From Fundidesulfovibrio magnetotacticus (GTDB lineage Bacteria > Desulfobacterota > Desulfovibrionia > Desulfovibrionales > Desulfovibrionaceae), in contig NZ_BLTE01000024.1 in assembly GCF_013019105.1 (NCBI RefSeq), forward strand, positions 1-46,216: a stretch of DNA of 46,216 nt, in the 5' to 3' direction. Under the pieces are notes generated by a model. It had not been told where the DNA came from, made no database searches, and saw only the letters and a program-made list of their open reading frames with translations. This document shows positions 23,419-31,056 of the stretch, piece by piece. The translations under genes and the position numbers were made by a program. Positions within the stretch are counted from its first letter, which is position 1, and each line of letters starts with the position of its first letter.

Positions 23419-24975
23419 CTAGGCTCCCGTCAGGGGTCGCAGGTGGCGCTCGAAGTGGATGCGAAGCACTTCCTCGTGCAGGGCGCGGTGTTCCTTGAGC
23501 AGGGCCGCCAGGCGCTCCCTGAAGGATGGCCCGCCCCGCGCCCCCGGGGCGGTGAGCACCGAACCGAAGGTGACGTGCAGTATCTGGCGGCCGTTGTCGT
23601 AGCCGAGGTAGGCCGCTTCGAGCACGCCCTTGTCGAGACGCTCCGGCGGGGAAGAACCGCCCAGCACGGCCGAGATGTGGTAGCTGGCCTTGTCCGTGTC
23701 GAAGCGGGCGCGGGAGAACCCGACGATTTCGCGGAACAGGTCCGGGTCGGCCCGGCAGGCCACGCGCAGGGCCTCCAGGTAGCTGGTCCCGGCGGTTTTC
23801 ACGTGGAAGACGCCCCTGGTGGCCTTGGCGAGCAGGGGGTAGACCCCGAACTTGTCCGATCCGCTGTGCAGGGAGAGCTTGTAGGGGCCGAAGCGCTCGG
23901 CCACGGCGGCGTGCCGGGCCAGCACGTCGCGCAGTTCGCGCAGGTCGCCCCGGTAGTCCACGCCCTTCTCGAAGGCTCCGGGGAAGCGCGGGGCGAGGCT
24001 CACGATGGCGACGCCCCGTCGCTTGAGTTCCATGGCGATGTAGCAATGCTCGGCAACGCTGGTGGGCTCCTCGGTCTCGTCGACGGAGACCTCGATCTCC
24101 CAGGGCTTCCCGGCGCGGACCTCGGCGATGTGGGCGGCCATGGCCTGGATGTGGTCCAGGGCGCGGCCGTACTTCACCACGGCCCGGTACAGGGTCTGCC
24201 TGTCGAAGGCGACCGCGCCCGTGCCGAGATCGAAGGATTTGCCCTCGTAGAGCCCGGCCGCCTGCTCCGCGCCCCCCTGCCCGGCCTGGACCATGGCCTC
24301 GAAGCGCTTCTCGAGTTCCGCCCCGTCGTACCCCCCGGCGTTCTGGTCCACGTGGTCGGAGGGATCGATGGTGAAGAAGACGAAGCCGGACGCGGCGGTC
24401 ACGTCCACGTCCGCGAAGGTTTTCAGGTGGTCGGCGTCCGCGCCGGTGGGGCCGGTCCAGCCGGAGCGCAGCGCCCCGAAGACGGCGTCGGACATCACCT
24501 CCGGCGGTGTGCGGCGGGTGCGGGTCATCTCCCGGATGGATTGCTGGCAGAAGATGGGGACAAGGCCCTCCCCGGCCGCGCGCATGGCCGCGGCATGGCC
24601 GGGGGTGGCCAGGCCGATGCGGTCTCCGAAGCCGAAGGAGGGGGCGAGCCCGGTGGCCCCCGGGGTGAGCGAGGGCATGGCGGCCAGGAGCGCGGGCAGG
24701 TTGGCCGGGCAGGAGCGTCCTAAGGACAGGGAGTATCCGCCCGCATGATCGAGCGTACCCTCCGCCAGGGAAAGCAGGGGCGCGCCCGGGGTCACCGAAA
24801 AGACGTGCTCCACTCCGCTTTTGTCCATGACGCCCGCCACGCCGCCCCCGGCGGGCGCGAGAGACGCCGCCACGACATCCGAACCCAACGTGCCGGAAAG
24901 GGCGTCGGTCAGCTTGTCCCGGCCTTCTCCCTGGTGGACGAGGAATGCCCCCAGGGGGGCCTTGATGGCTTCCAT
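23419..24975 (-). CDS. uxaE: Tagaturonate/fructuronate epimerase (UxaE family)
   Basis: A 518-residue protein of the UxaE type. It has a TIM-barrel-like C-terminal half with TFADVDVTAASGFVFFTIDPSDHVD, WEIEVSVDETEEPTSVAEHCYIA, FGPYKLSLHSGSDKFGVYP and FHVKTAGTSYLEALR. These acidic and histidine residues fit a metal-dependent keto-sugar epimerase. UxaE links galacturonate and glucuronate breakdown by interconverting D-tagaturonate and D-fructuronate, as in Thermotoga. Neighbours UxaC, an SDR and an FGGY kinase repeat the Thermotoga grouping. The ATG follows GGAG; it is 11 bases after the SDR gene. Confidence 0.85.
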   Translation of the reverse strand: MEAIKAPLGAFLVHQGEGRDKLTDALSGTLGSDVVAASLAPAGGGVAGVMDKSGVEHVFSVTPGAPLLSLAEGTLDHAGGYSLSLGRSCPANLPALLAAMPSLTPGATGLAPSFGFGDRIGLATPGHAAAMRAAGEGLVPIFCQQSIREMTRTRRTPPEVMSDAVFGALRSGWTGPTGADADHLKTFADVDVTAASGFVFFTIDPSDHVDQNAGGYDGAELEKRFEAMVQAGQGGAEQAAGLYEGKSFDLGTGAVAFDRQTLYRAVVKYGRALDHIQAMAAHIAEVRAGKPWEIEVSVDETEEPTSVAEHCYIAMELKRRGVAIVSLAPRFPGAFEKGVDYRGDLRELRDVLARHAAVAERFGPYKLSLHSGSDKFGVYPLLAKATRGVFHVKTAGTSYLEALRVACRADPDLFREIVGFSRARFDTDKASYHISAVLGGSSPPERLDKGVLEAAYLGYDNGRQILHVTFGSVLTAPGARGGPSFRERLAALLKEHRALHEEVLRIHFERHLRPLTGA

Positions 24976-24986
24976 GCTCTGCTCCG

Positions 24987-25784
24987 TCAGATCGAAGTGA
25001 CGGCGAATCCGCCGTCCACCACGAGGTTGGCTCCGGTTATGAAGCTGCCGGCCTTGTCCGATGCCAGAAGGAGGGTTGCTCCCACAAGCTCCTCCGCCTC
25101 GCCGAAGCGGTCCATGGGGGTCTGGCGCATGATGGAGGCGATGCGGTCCTTGTCGAGCACCTTGCGGTTCTGCTCGGCCGGAAAGAAGCCCGGGCACAGG
25201 GCGTTGACCCGGATGCCCCTGCCTGCCCATTCGCGGGCCAGGTTCTGCGTCAGGTTCCACACGGCCGCCTTGGTGAGACTGTAGGTGAACACCCGGGACA
25301 ACGGCCTCAGCGCGGACATGGAGCTCAGGTTGATGATGGAGCCGCCCCTGCCCGCCCCTGTCCAGTGGGAGGCGACCACCTGGCACCCCAGGTGCACGGA
25401 GAGGAGGTTCGTGCGGACGATGCGCTCGAATTCCTCCTCGGCGATCTCCAGGTAGGGCGTGGCCGAATTGACGCCCGCCCCGTTCACCCAGACGTCCACG
25501 CCGCCGAAACGGTCCAGGGAAAGTTCAAGTGCAGCTTGAAGGTCCGCCTTGCTGGTGGCCTCGGCCCTGGCGAAGAGCACCTCGTCCTCGGGCGCGCCCC
25601 AGGCTTCGCGGTGCGCGCGGGCCTTGGACTCGTCCCTGCCGACCAGCACGACCCGGCAGCCCGCCCGCCACAGCCCTTTGGCCATGGCCCCGCAGAGCAC
25701 GCCCGTTCCGCCCACCACCACGGCCGTCTTGCCGGTCATGCCGAACAGTCCGGCCAGAAAACGCTCCGTTTCCGTGTTGCTCAT
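24987..25784 (-). CDS. SDR oxidoreductase, probable fructuronate reductase (D-mannonate oxidoreductase)
   Basis: A 265-residue classical short-chain dehydrogenase. It has the cofactor loop VVVGGTGVLCGAM (25-32), NGAG (101-104), Ser154/155, Tyr168 and Lys172 (YSLTK), and the C-terminal ITGANLVVDGGFAV. SDR-type enzymes replace UxuB as fructuronate reductase in several uronate clusters and make D-mannonate from D-fructuronate; that role is inferred from position between the TRAP transporter and uxaE. An in-frame start 30 bases earlier is less likely because ATG 25784 has GGGGAGAG in front. Confidence 0.85.
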   Translation of the reverse strand: MSNTETERFLAGLFGMTGKTAVVVGGTGVLCGAMAKGLWRAGCRVVLVGRDESKARAHREAWGAPEDEVLFARAEATSKADLQAALELSLDRFGGVDVWVNGAGVNSATPYLEIAEEEFERIVRTNLLSVHLGCQVVASHWTGAGRGGSIINLSSMSALRPLSRVFTYSLTKAAVWNLTQNLAREWAGRGIRVNALCPGFFPAEQNRKVLDKDRIASIMRQTPMDRFGEAEELVGATLLLASDKAGSFITGANLVVDGGFAVTSI

Positions 25785-25800
25785 GAGGGCTCTCCCCGAC

Positions 25801-27084
25801 TTACTTGCCAAGATATTTCGGCACGATGAGGGTTATCCAGGGGATGTAGGTGGCCGCCATGAGCGCCACGACCATCGCCGCGTAGAACGGCCAGATGGCG
25901 CGCATGGCCTCCTCGATCTTGATCTTGCCCACCGCGCACCCCACGAACAGCACCGACCCGACCGGAGGGGTGCACAGGCCGATGCCCAGGTTGATCATGA
26001 GCACGATGCCGAACTGCACCGGGTCCATGCCCACGGCCTTCATCACCGGCAGGAAAATGGGCGTGCAGATGATGATGAGCGGGGCCATGTCCATGAACGT
26101 GCCCAGGAAGAGCAGGATGGCGTTCACGATGAACATGATCACGTAGGGATTGTCGGACACGGCCCGCAGGATCTCGTAGAGCTTTGCGGGCACCTGGTTC
26201 AGGGCCAGCAGCCAGCCGAAGGACGCGGCCGTGCCGATGATCAGCAGCACCAGGGCCGTGGTGCGCGTGGCGTTCACCGTTGCCCGCTTGAAATCCTCCC
26301 ACTTGAGGGACTTGTAGCCCAGCGCCGTGACAGCGACCGCGTAGATGACCGCGATGGCCGAAGACTCCGTGGCCGTGAAGATGCCCGAAAGCACGCCGCC
26401 GATGATGATCACGGCGGTGAGCAGGCCCGGCAGCGCCCCGAAGAAGGAGGCCAGCAGGGCCGCGAACCCCGGGAAGGGCTCGCGGGGGTAGTTGCGCTTC
26501 ACAGCGATGAGGTAGGCGGCGGCCATGAGGCACAGGCCCACCAGCACGCCGGGGACGAAGCCGCCCAGGAACATGTTGGTGACGGAAACCGTCCCGCCCG
26601 CCGCGATGGAATAGATGATCATGTTGTGGCTGGGCGGGATGATGAGCCCGATGGTGGCGGCGGTGACGGTTACGCTCACGGCGTAGTCCGTGCCGAATCC
26701 CTTGCGCTTCATCATGGGGATGAGCGTGGTGCCCAGGGCGGAGGCGTCCGCCACGGCGGAGCCCGAGATGCCGCCGAAGAACATGCTGGCCACCACGTTC
26801 ACCAGGCCAAGCCCTCCCCGGATGTGGCCCACCATGCCGCTGGCCAGGCGCACCAGCCGGTCGGAGATGCCGCCGTACTGCATGATCTCGCCCGCGTAGA
26901 TGAAGAACGGGATGGCGATGAGCGAAAACGAGTTCATGCCCGAGGCCATGCGCTGGAACACCACCATGGGGGGAATGTCCATGTAGACGATGGTGATCAG
27001 GCTGGAGACGCCCAACACCACGGCGATGGGCACCCCGATGAGCATGAGGACCAGGAAGGAGCCGAACAGCACCCAGAGTTCCAT
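25801..27084 (-). CDS. dctM: TRAP transporter large permease (DctM)
   Basis: A 427-residue inner-membrane protein with about 12 helices and family motifs GIPIAVVLG-like at the start, MASMFFGGISGSAVADASALG, and PPSHNMIIYS. It is the sodium-dependent translocation subunit of a tripartite periplasmic transporter. It follows dctQ by 10 bases and precedes the SDR gene by 16. Together with UxaC and UxaE it should import hexuronates or unsaturated uronates. Confidence 0.95.
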   Translation of the reverse strand: MELWVLFGSFLVLMLIGVPIAVVLGVSSLITIVYMDIPPMVVFQRMASGMNSFSLIAIPFFIYAGEIMQYGGISDRLVRLASGMVGHIRGGLGLVNVVASMFFGGISGSAVADASALGTTLIPMMKRKGFGTDYAVSVTVTAATIGLIIPPSHNMIIYSIAAGGTVSVTNMFLGGFVPGVLVGLCLMAAAYLIAVKRNYPREPFPGFAALLASFFGALPGLLTAVIIIGGVLSGIFTATESSAIAVIYAVAVTALGYKSLKWEDFKRATVNATRTTALVLLIIGTAASFGWLLALNQVPAKLYEILRAVSDNPYVIMFIVNAILLFLGTFMDMAPLIIICTPIFLPVMKAVGMDPVQFGIVLMINLGIGLCTPPVGSVLFVGCAVGKIKIEEAMRAIWPFYAAMVVALMAATYIPWITLIVPKYLGK

Positions 27085-27094
27085 GTTGACCCTC

Positions 27095-27577
27095 CTAGTC
27101 CCTGGCCGCGCGCCAGAAATGCTCGATGCTGAAGAGAACGAAAAGCAACCCCGCCACGGGGAACGGCAGGTAGCTCAGGCCCGTGGAGATGCCCAGGGTG
27201 GGGATGACATGCCCCCAGGTGGTCATCACCTGTTGCCAGCCGAAGTAGACCATGCACCCGCCGAACGTCCCGACCACCACATGAATGAGCATGGAGCACG
27301 CCTTGCGCATGGGCCGGGGCATAAGGTCCAGGGTGAAGGAGATGCCTATGTGCGTCTTTTCGTGCACCCCGGCCGCCGCGGCGATCATGATGAACCACAC
27401 CATGACGAACAGGACCGACGTCTCGGACCACTGTGGGCTGTCGTTCATGATGTATCTCGAAAAGATCTGCCACCCGATGACAACAATGCAATAGACGAGC
27501 CCTATCGCACTGAACTGCATGCACAGACGTGCGATCCGGGTGTTGAATGCCGTCAGTCTTTCCAGCGCGGACGTCAT
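27095..27577 (-). CDS. dctQ: TRAP transporter small permease (DctQ)
   Basis: A 160-residue membrane protein with four predicted helices; the second contains the typical QIFSRYIMNDSPQWSET segment, and the third WFIMIAAAAGVHEKTHIGI. It pairs with DctM in the TRAP membrane complex. ATG 27577 follows AAGGAG by 6 bases; an earlier in-frame start would lie within an intercistronic hairpin. Confidence 0.93.
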   Translation of the reverse strand: MTSALERLTAFNTRIARLCMQFSAIGLVYCIVVIGWQIFSRYIMNDSPQWSETSVLFVMVWFIMIAAAAGVHEKTHIGISFTLDLMPRPMRKACSMLIHVVVGTFGGCMVYFGWQQVMTTWGHVIPTLGISTGLSYLPFPVAGLLFVLFSIEHFWRAARD

Positions 27578-27598
27578 GAAGGTCTCCTTGATGGGGGG

Positions 27599-27626
27599 GC
27601 CGGACGCCGCCCTGGCGGCGTCCGGC
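27599..27626 (-). promoter_or_regulatory. Perfect hairpin between dctP and dctQ
   Basis: Thirteen-base perfect arms (GCCGGACGCCGCC and GGCGGCGTCCGGC) meet with a 2-base centre, 12 bases after the dctP stop and 22 before dctQ. There is no T-run. An intercistronic stem here would protect dctP mRNA from 3' decay and raise the binding protein above the membrane subunits, as known for malE-malF. Confidence 0.7.
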
Positions 27627-27637
27627 GGCATCCGTGC

Positions 27638-28621
27638 CTACTGAACGGCCTGGATCTTCGTCACCAGGTCCTTGAGCTGGGGGGTGTTGGCGAACTTGTC
27701 GTACAAGGGAGCCATGGCCTTGATGAAGGGCTCCTTGTTGACTGTGTTGATCTTGCTGCCCGCGGCCTCGACCACCTTGCGGGCCTTGTCCTCGCGCTCG
27801 GCCCAGAGCTTGCGCATCACGGGCACCGACTCCCTGGCGGCCTTGCGCAGCAGGGCCTGGTCTTCCTTGGAGAGCTTGTTCCAGGTCACCTTGGAGACCA
27901 CCAGCACCTCGGGGGACATGGAGTGCTCGTCCAGAGAGTAGAACTTGGCCACCTCGAAGTGGCGGGTGGATTCGTAGGAGGGCCAGTTGTTCTCCGCGCC
28001 GTCGATGACGCCGGTGGAAAGGGCCTCGTACACCTGGCCGAATTCCATGGGCGTGGCGTTGGCGCCGAGGGCGGCCACCATGGAGACGAACAGGTCGGAG
28101 TTCTGCACGCGGATCTTCATGCCCTTCATGTCTTCAGGCGTGTTGATGGGCTTCTTGGAGTTGTAGAACGAGCGCGCGCCCGAGTCGTAGAAGCACAGGC
28201 CGATGAGGCCGTAGGGCTCCAGCGAGTCCAGGATCTGGTCGCCGATGGGGCCGTCCATGACTTTGTGCATGTGTTCCACGGAGCGGAAGATGAAGGGCAG
28301 GCCGGGAATGGCGGTGGGCGGGGCCACGCTGTTGAGCGGCGCCATGTTCACGCGGTTCACGTCGATGGCCCCCGCGATGGTCTGCTCGATGGTGTCCTTT
28401 TCCTCGCCCAGCTGGCGACCCGGGAAAACCTTCATGGTGATGCGTCCCTTGGACTGTTCTTCGAGCGTCTTGGCCATGGCCTTCACGGCCTGGACGGTGG
28501 GATAGTCCTCGGGGTGGGTGTCGGCGCTCCTGAGGGAAACCTTGTTCTGGGCGAAGGCCTGTCCCGCCAGGGACAGGATCAGCGCGCCCGCCATCAAAAA
28601 ACGCATCGCTTTCGTGGCCAT
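27638..28621 (-). CDS. dctP: TRAP transporter solute-binding protein (DctP)
   Basis: A 327-residue periplasmic binding protein with a signal peptide (residues 1-24, ending AFA). Family features: KVSLRSADTHPEDYPTV at the mature N-terminus, GRQLGEEKDTIEQTIAGAIDV, and the ligand-binding strand PEDMKGMKIRVQNSDLFVSMVAALGANATPM with the conserved Arg that holds the substrate carboxylate. TGVIDGAENNWPSYESTRHFEVAKFYSLDEHS follows. The cluster implies a uronate ligand. A strong AAGGAGG precedes the ATG, but it sits in a small hairpin. Confidence 0.95.
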   Translation of the reverse strand: MATKAMRFLMAGALILSLAGQAFAQNKVSLRSADTHPEDYPTVQAVKAMAKTLEEQSKGRITMKVFPGRQLGEEKDTIEQTIAGAIDVNRVNMAPLNSVAPPTAIPGLPFIFRSVEHMHKVMDGPIGDQILDSLEPYGLIGLCFYDSGARSFYNSKKPINTPEDMKGMKIRVQNSDLFVSMVAALGANATPMEFGQVYEALSTGVIDGAENNWPSYESTRHFEVAKFYSLDEHSMSPEVLVVSKVTWNKLSKEDQALLRKAARESVPVMRKLWAEREDKARKVVEAAGSKINTVNKEPFIKAMAPLYDKFANTPQLKDLVTKIQAVQ

Positions 28622-28622
28622 G

Positions 28623-28641
28623 TGTTCCTCCTTGTGGAACA
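28623..28641 (-). promoter_or_regulatory. Hairpin over the dctP ribosome binding site
   Basis: On the transcript TGTTCC pairs with GGAACA, placing ACAAGGA in the loop and part of the Shine-Dalgarno in the stem. Six base pairs would be modest; it might tune translation of the binding protein. Confidence 0.35.
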
Positions 28642-28674
28642 GGGTGTCTCGTCGACCAAATCGATCCGCGCGAA

Positions 28675-30090
28675 TCAAAGGCGGTAAGCCTTTTTGGCCA
28701 GGGAATAGGCCAGCTCCCGCGCCAAGAGGACGGCCTCGTCCTCGTCCAGGCGGTGGGTGGCCACCATGTCGGCCAGGAAGGAACAGTCGACCCTTCTGGC
28801 CACGTCGTGCCGGGCGGGTATGGAAAGAAACGCCCGCGTGTCGTCGTTGAAGCCCACGGTGTTGTAGAAGCCCGCAGTCTCCGTGACCATGCGGCGGTAG
28901 CGCATCATGCCCTCGGGGCTGTCGTGGAACCACCAGGCCGGACCCAGCCGAAGGACCGGATACACCCCGGCCAGAGGGGCCAACTCCCGGCTGTAGGCCG
29001 ATTCGTCCAGGGTGAAGAGGATCACCGTGAGGCCCCGCTCGTGCCCGAACCTGTCCAGCATGGGCTTCAGGGCGTGCACGAAGTCCGTGCGGGAGGGGAT
29101 GTCCGCTCCCTTGTCGCGCCCGAAGCGGGTGTGGATGTCCAGGCTGTGGTTGCGGAAGGAGCCGGGATGGATCTGGATCACCAGTCCGTCGTCCAGGCTC
29201 ATGCGCACCATCTCGGTCAGCATCTGTGCGCGGAACAGCTCGGCTTCGGCCGGGGTGGCCGTGCCGCGCAGGGCCTTGTGGAAAAGGCGCTCGCACTCCG
29301 AAGCGTCGAGATCGGCCGTGGCCGCCGAGGGATGGCCGTGGTCCGTGGCCGTGGCCCCCAGGGACTTGAAGAATTCCCGTCTGGCCGCCAGGGCGCGCAG
29401 GTAGCCTTTCCACGATCCGGCGTCCTCGCCGGTGAGCTGGCCGAGACTGGCCACGTTGGCCGCGAAGCCCTCGAAGTCCGGGTCCACGCAGGGGTCCGGG
29501 CGGAAGGTTGGGACCACCCTGCCCTTCCAGCCGCTGTCCAGCACGGCCTTGTGATGTTCCAGGGAATCCAGCGGGGAATCCGTGGTGGCGATCACCTCGA
29601 TGTTGTAGCGCTCGTAGAGCGCCCGGCATCGGAACTCCGGCAGGGACAGCCTGGCGGCGAGCCGGTCGTAGAAGCTCTCCGCGTTGGCGGCTTCCAGGCG
29701 CTCCTCGATGCCGAACACGTGCAGGAACACGTGTTCCAGCCACATGCGCGAGGGGGTGCCCCTGAGCAGGTGGTAGTTCTCGGCAAAGAGGCGCCAGATG
29801 GCGCGCGGGTCGGCTTCGGTCCGGCCGCCGTCCACGCGGGGCACGCCCAGGGCTTCCAGGGGCACTCCCTGGCTGTGGAGCATGCGGAACACGTAGTGGT
29901 CCGGAATGAGGAAGAGCACGGCCGGGTCCGGGAAGCGGACGTCCTCGGCGTACCAGCGGGGATCGGTGTGGCCGTGGGGGCTCACGATGGGCAGGTCCTT
30001 CACCTCGGCGTAGAGTCGGCGGGCTATGCCGCGTGTTCCGGGGTCTGCCGGGAAGAGCCTGTCCTCGTGCATGGTCCAGTTCGTGTTCAT
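28675..30090 (-). CDS. uxaC: Uronate isomerase (glucuronate/galacturonate isomerase)
   Basis: A 471-residue amidohydrolase-fold isomerase of full UxaC length. Signatures: LPIVSPHGHTDPRWYAED (metal-binding HGH), RTPSRMWLEHVF-like segment, TTDSPLDSLEHH, IQIHPGSFRNHS, and the C-terminal RLGPAWWFHDSPEGMMRYRRMVTETAGFYNTVGFNDDTRAFLSIPARHDVARR. It converts D-glucuronate to D-fructuronate and D-galacturonate to D-tagaturonate. It is the first enzyme gene of the cluster, 21 bases after the regulator gene, and 53 bases before dctP. Confidence 0.97.
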   Translation of the reverse strand: MNTNWTMHEDRLFPADPGTRGIARRLYAEVKDLPIVSPHGHTDPRWYAEDVRFPDPAVLFLIPDHYVFRMLHSQGVPLEALGVPRVDGGRTEADPRAIWRLFAENYHLLRGTPSRMWLEHVFLHVFGIEERLEAANAESFYDRLAARLSLPEFRCRALYERYNIEVIATTDSPLDSLEHHKAVLDSGWKGRVVPTFRPDPCVDPDFEGFAANVASLGQLTGEDAGSWKGYLRALAARREFFKSLGATATDHGHPSAATADLDASECERLFHKALRGTATPAEAELFRAQMLTEMVRMSLDDGLVIQIHPGSFRNHSLDIHTRFGRDKGADIPSRTDFVHALKPMLDRFGHERGLTVILFTLDESAYSRELAPLAGVYPVLRLGPAWWFHDSPEGMMRYRRMVTETAGFYNTVGFNDDTRAFLSIPARHDVARRVDCSFLADMVATHRLDEDEAVLLARELAYSLAKKAYRL

Positions 30091-30111
30091 GGGGTTGTTT
30101 CCTTTGCGGGC

Positions 30112-30819
30112 CTATTCGCCCAGCAGTACGCGGCGCACCTGCTCCAGGTGGCGGCGCATGGCCGCGCGCGCGCCCTCGGCGTCCCCGACGGCGATCCTGT
30201 CCAGGATGACGCGATGGTCCTTGGCCGCACGCCTGGCGTTGGTGGGCAGCTTCACTTTCCTGCAGATGGCCTGGAAAAGGGGATGCCGCATGCCCTCCCA
30301 GAGGTCCTGCACGATGGCGCGCAGGACGGAATTGCGGGAAACGGCCGCGATGCGGGCGTGGAACAGGAGGTCGCCATCCTCGTGGGAAAGCACCTCCTGC
30401 GTTCCCGTCTCGATGTCCGCCTCCATCTTGCCGATGGCTTCGGCCAGGCCTTCGATCTCCTCGGAGGTGATGTCCCGGGCGGCGATGGCGGCCAGCTCCC
30501 CCTCGATGACGATGCGCGCGGAGATGAGGTCGAAGGGGCTGGGCCCCTGGTCCATGGAGGCGCGTACGGCCTGCCCGGGCTCGGCGGGCAGGTCCTTGAC
30601 GAAGATGCCCGACCCGGTGCGCACTTCGACCAGGCCCTGGAGTTCCAGGGCGATGATGGCCTCGCGGATGGTTGGCCTGCTCACGCCGAAGCGCAAGGCC
30701 AGGTCGCGCTCGGAAGGGAGGCGCTGCCCTGGCTGCCATTCCCGACCGGCCAGGGCCTCGGCCACCTGGCTCGCGACCTGCTGGTAGAGTCTCTGGCTTT
30801 CGACAGGCTGGAGAACCAT
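30112..30819 (-). CDS. GntR-family (FadR/FCD) transcriptional regulator of the hexuronate cluster
   Basis: A 235-residue regulator. The N-terminal winged helix contains YQQVASQVAEALAGREWQPGQRLPSERDLALRFGVSRPTIREAIIALELQGLVEVRTGSGIFV, a canonical GntR domain. The C-terminal FCD domain carries the metal/ligand pattern with His in LLFHARIAA and RRAAKDHRVIL. UxuR/ExuR-type members sense uronates. As the first gene of the cluster, with palindromic sites over its promoter, it probably represses itself and the downstream genes. ATG 30819 is chosen over an earlier in-frame start because GAGG lies 8 bases upstream and the earlier one would begin inside the promoter. Confidence 0.92.
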   Translation of the reverse strand: MVLQPVESQRLYQQVASQVAEALAGREWQPGQRLPSERDLALRFGVSRPTIREAIIALELQGLVEVRTGSGIFVKDLPAEPGQAVRASMDQGPSPFDLISARIVIEGELAAIAARDITSEEIEGLAEAIGKMEADIETGTQEVLSHEDGDLLFHARIAAVSRNSVLRAIVQDLWEGMRHPLFQAICRKVKLPTNARRAAKDHRVILDRIAVGDAEGARAAMRRHLEQVRRVLLGE

Positions 30820-30833
30820 GGGCAGACCTCGAC

Positions 30834-30850
30834 AAATTGGTTTGGCCAAT
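30834..30850. promoter_or_regulatory. Candidate GntR operator 1
   Basis: AAATTGGTTTGGCCAAT is an inverted repeat (ATTGG and CCAAT, 5-base centre). It resembles the ATTGGTATACCAAT consensus of UxuR-type repressors. It lies at the -10 region of the predicted cluster promoter, 15 bases from the regulator start. Confidence 0.45.
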
Positions 30851-30876
30851 GTCGCATCACGATTCAATTTGGTCAA
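30848..30876 (-). promoter_or_regulatory. Candidate promoter of the hexuronate cluster
   Basis: On the minus strand TTGACC (5 of 6), a 17-base spacer and GACATT (3 of 6), flanked by both putative operators. It would drive gntR-uxaC-dctPQM and the downstream enzymes. Confidence 0.45.
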
Positions 30877-30889
30877 GTGGCATTACCAA
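30869..30889. promoter_or_regulatory. Candidate GntR operator 2
   Basis: TTGGT and ACCAA half-sites face each other with an 11-base gap, overlapping the -35 element. The half-sites match those of operator 1; the wide gap makes this a weaker site. Confidence 0.35.
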
Positions 30890-31056
30890 TTTTTGCGTCC
30901 CGTCCCGACTTCCCGCTCGGCCTTCGCCGCAATTGCTCCAGCGCGAAAAATGATATACGCGCATAGAAATCCCCGCGGGCAAACTGCGCGGCGCCGCCCT
31001 TCGTCCGCCTTTCAGCTACTGCCTCGCGGCCCGCATCGGCGACGACCGAAGGCCTC

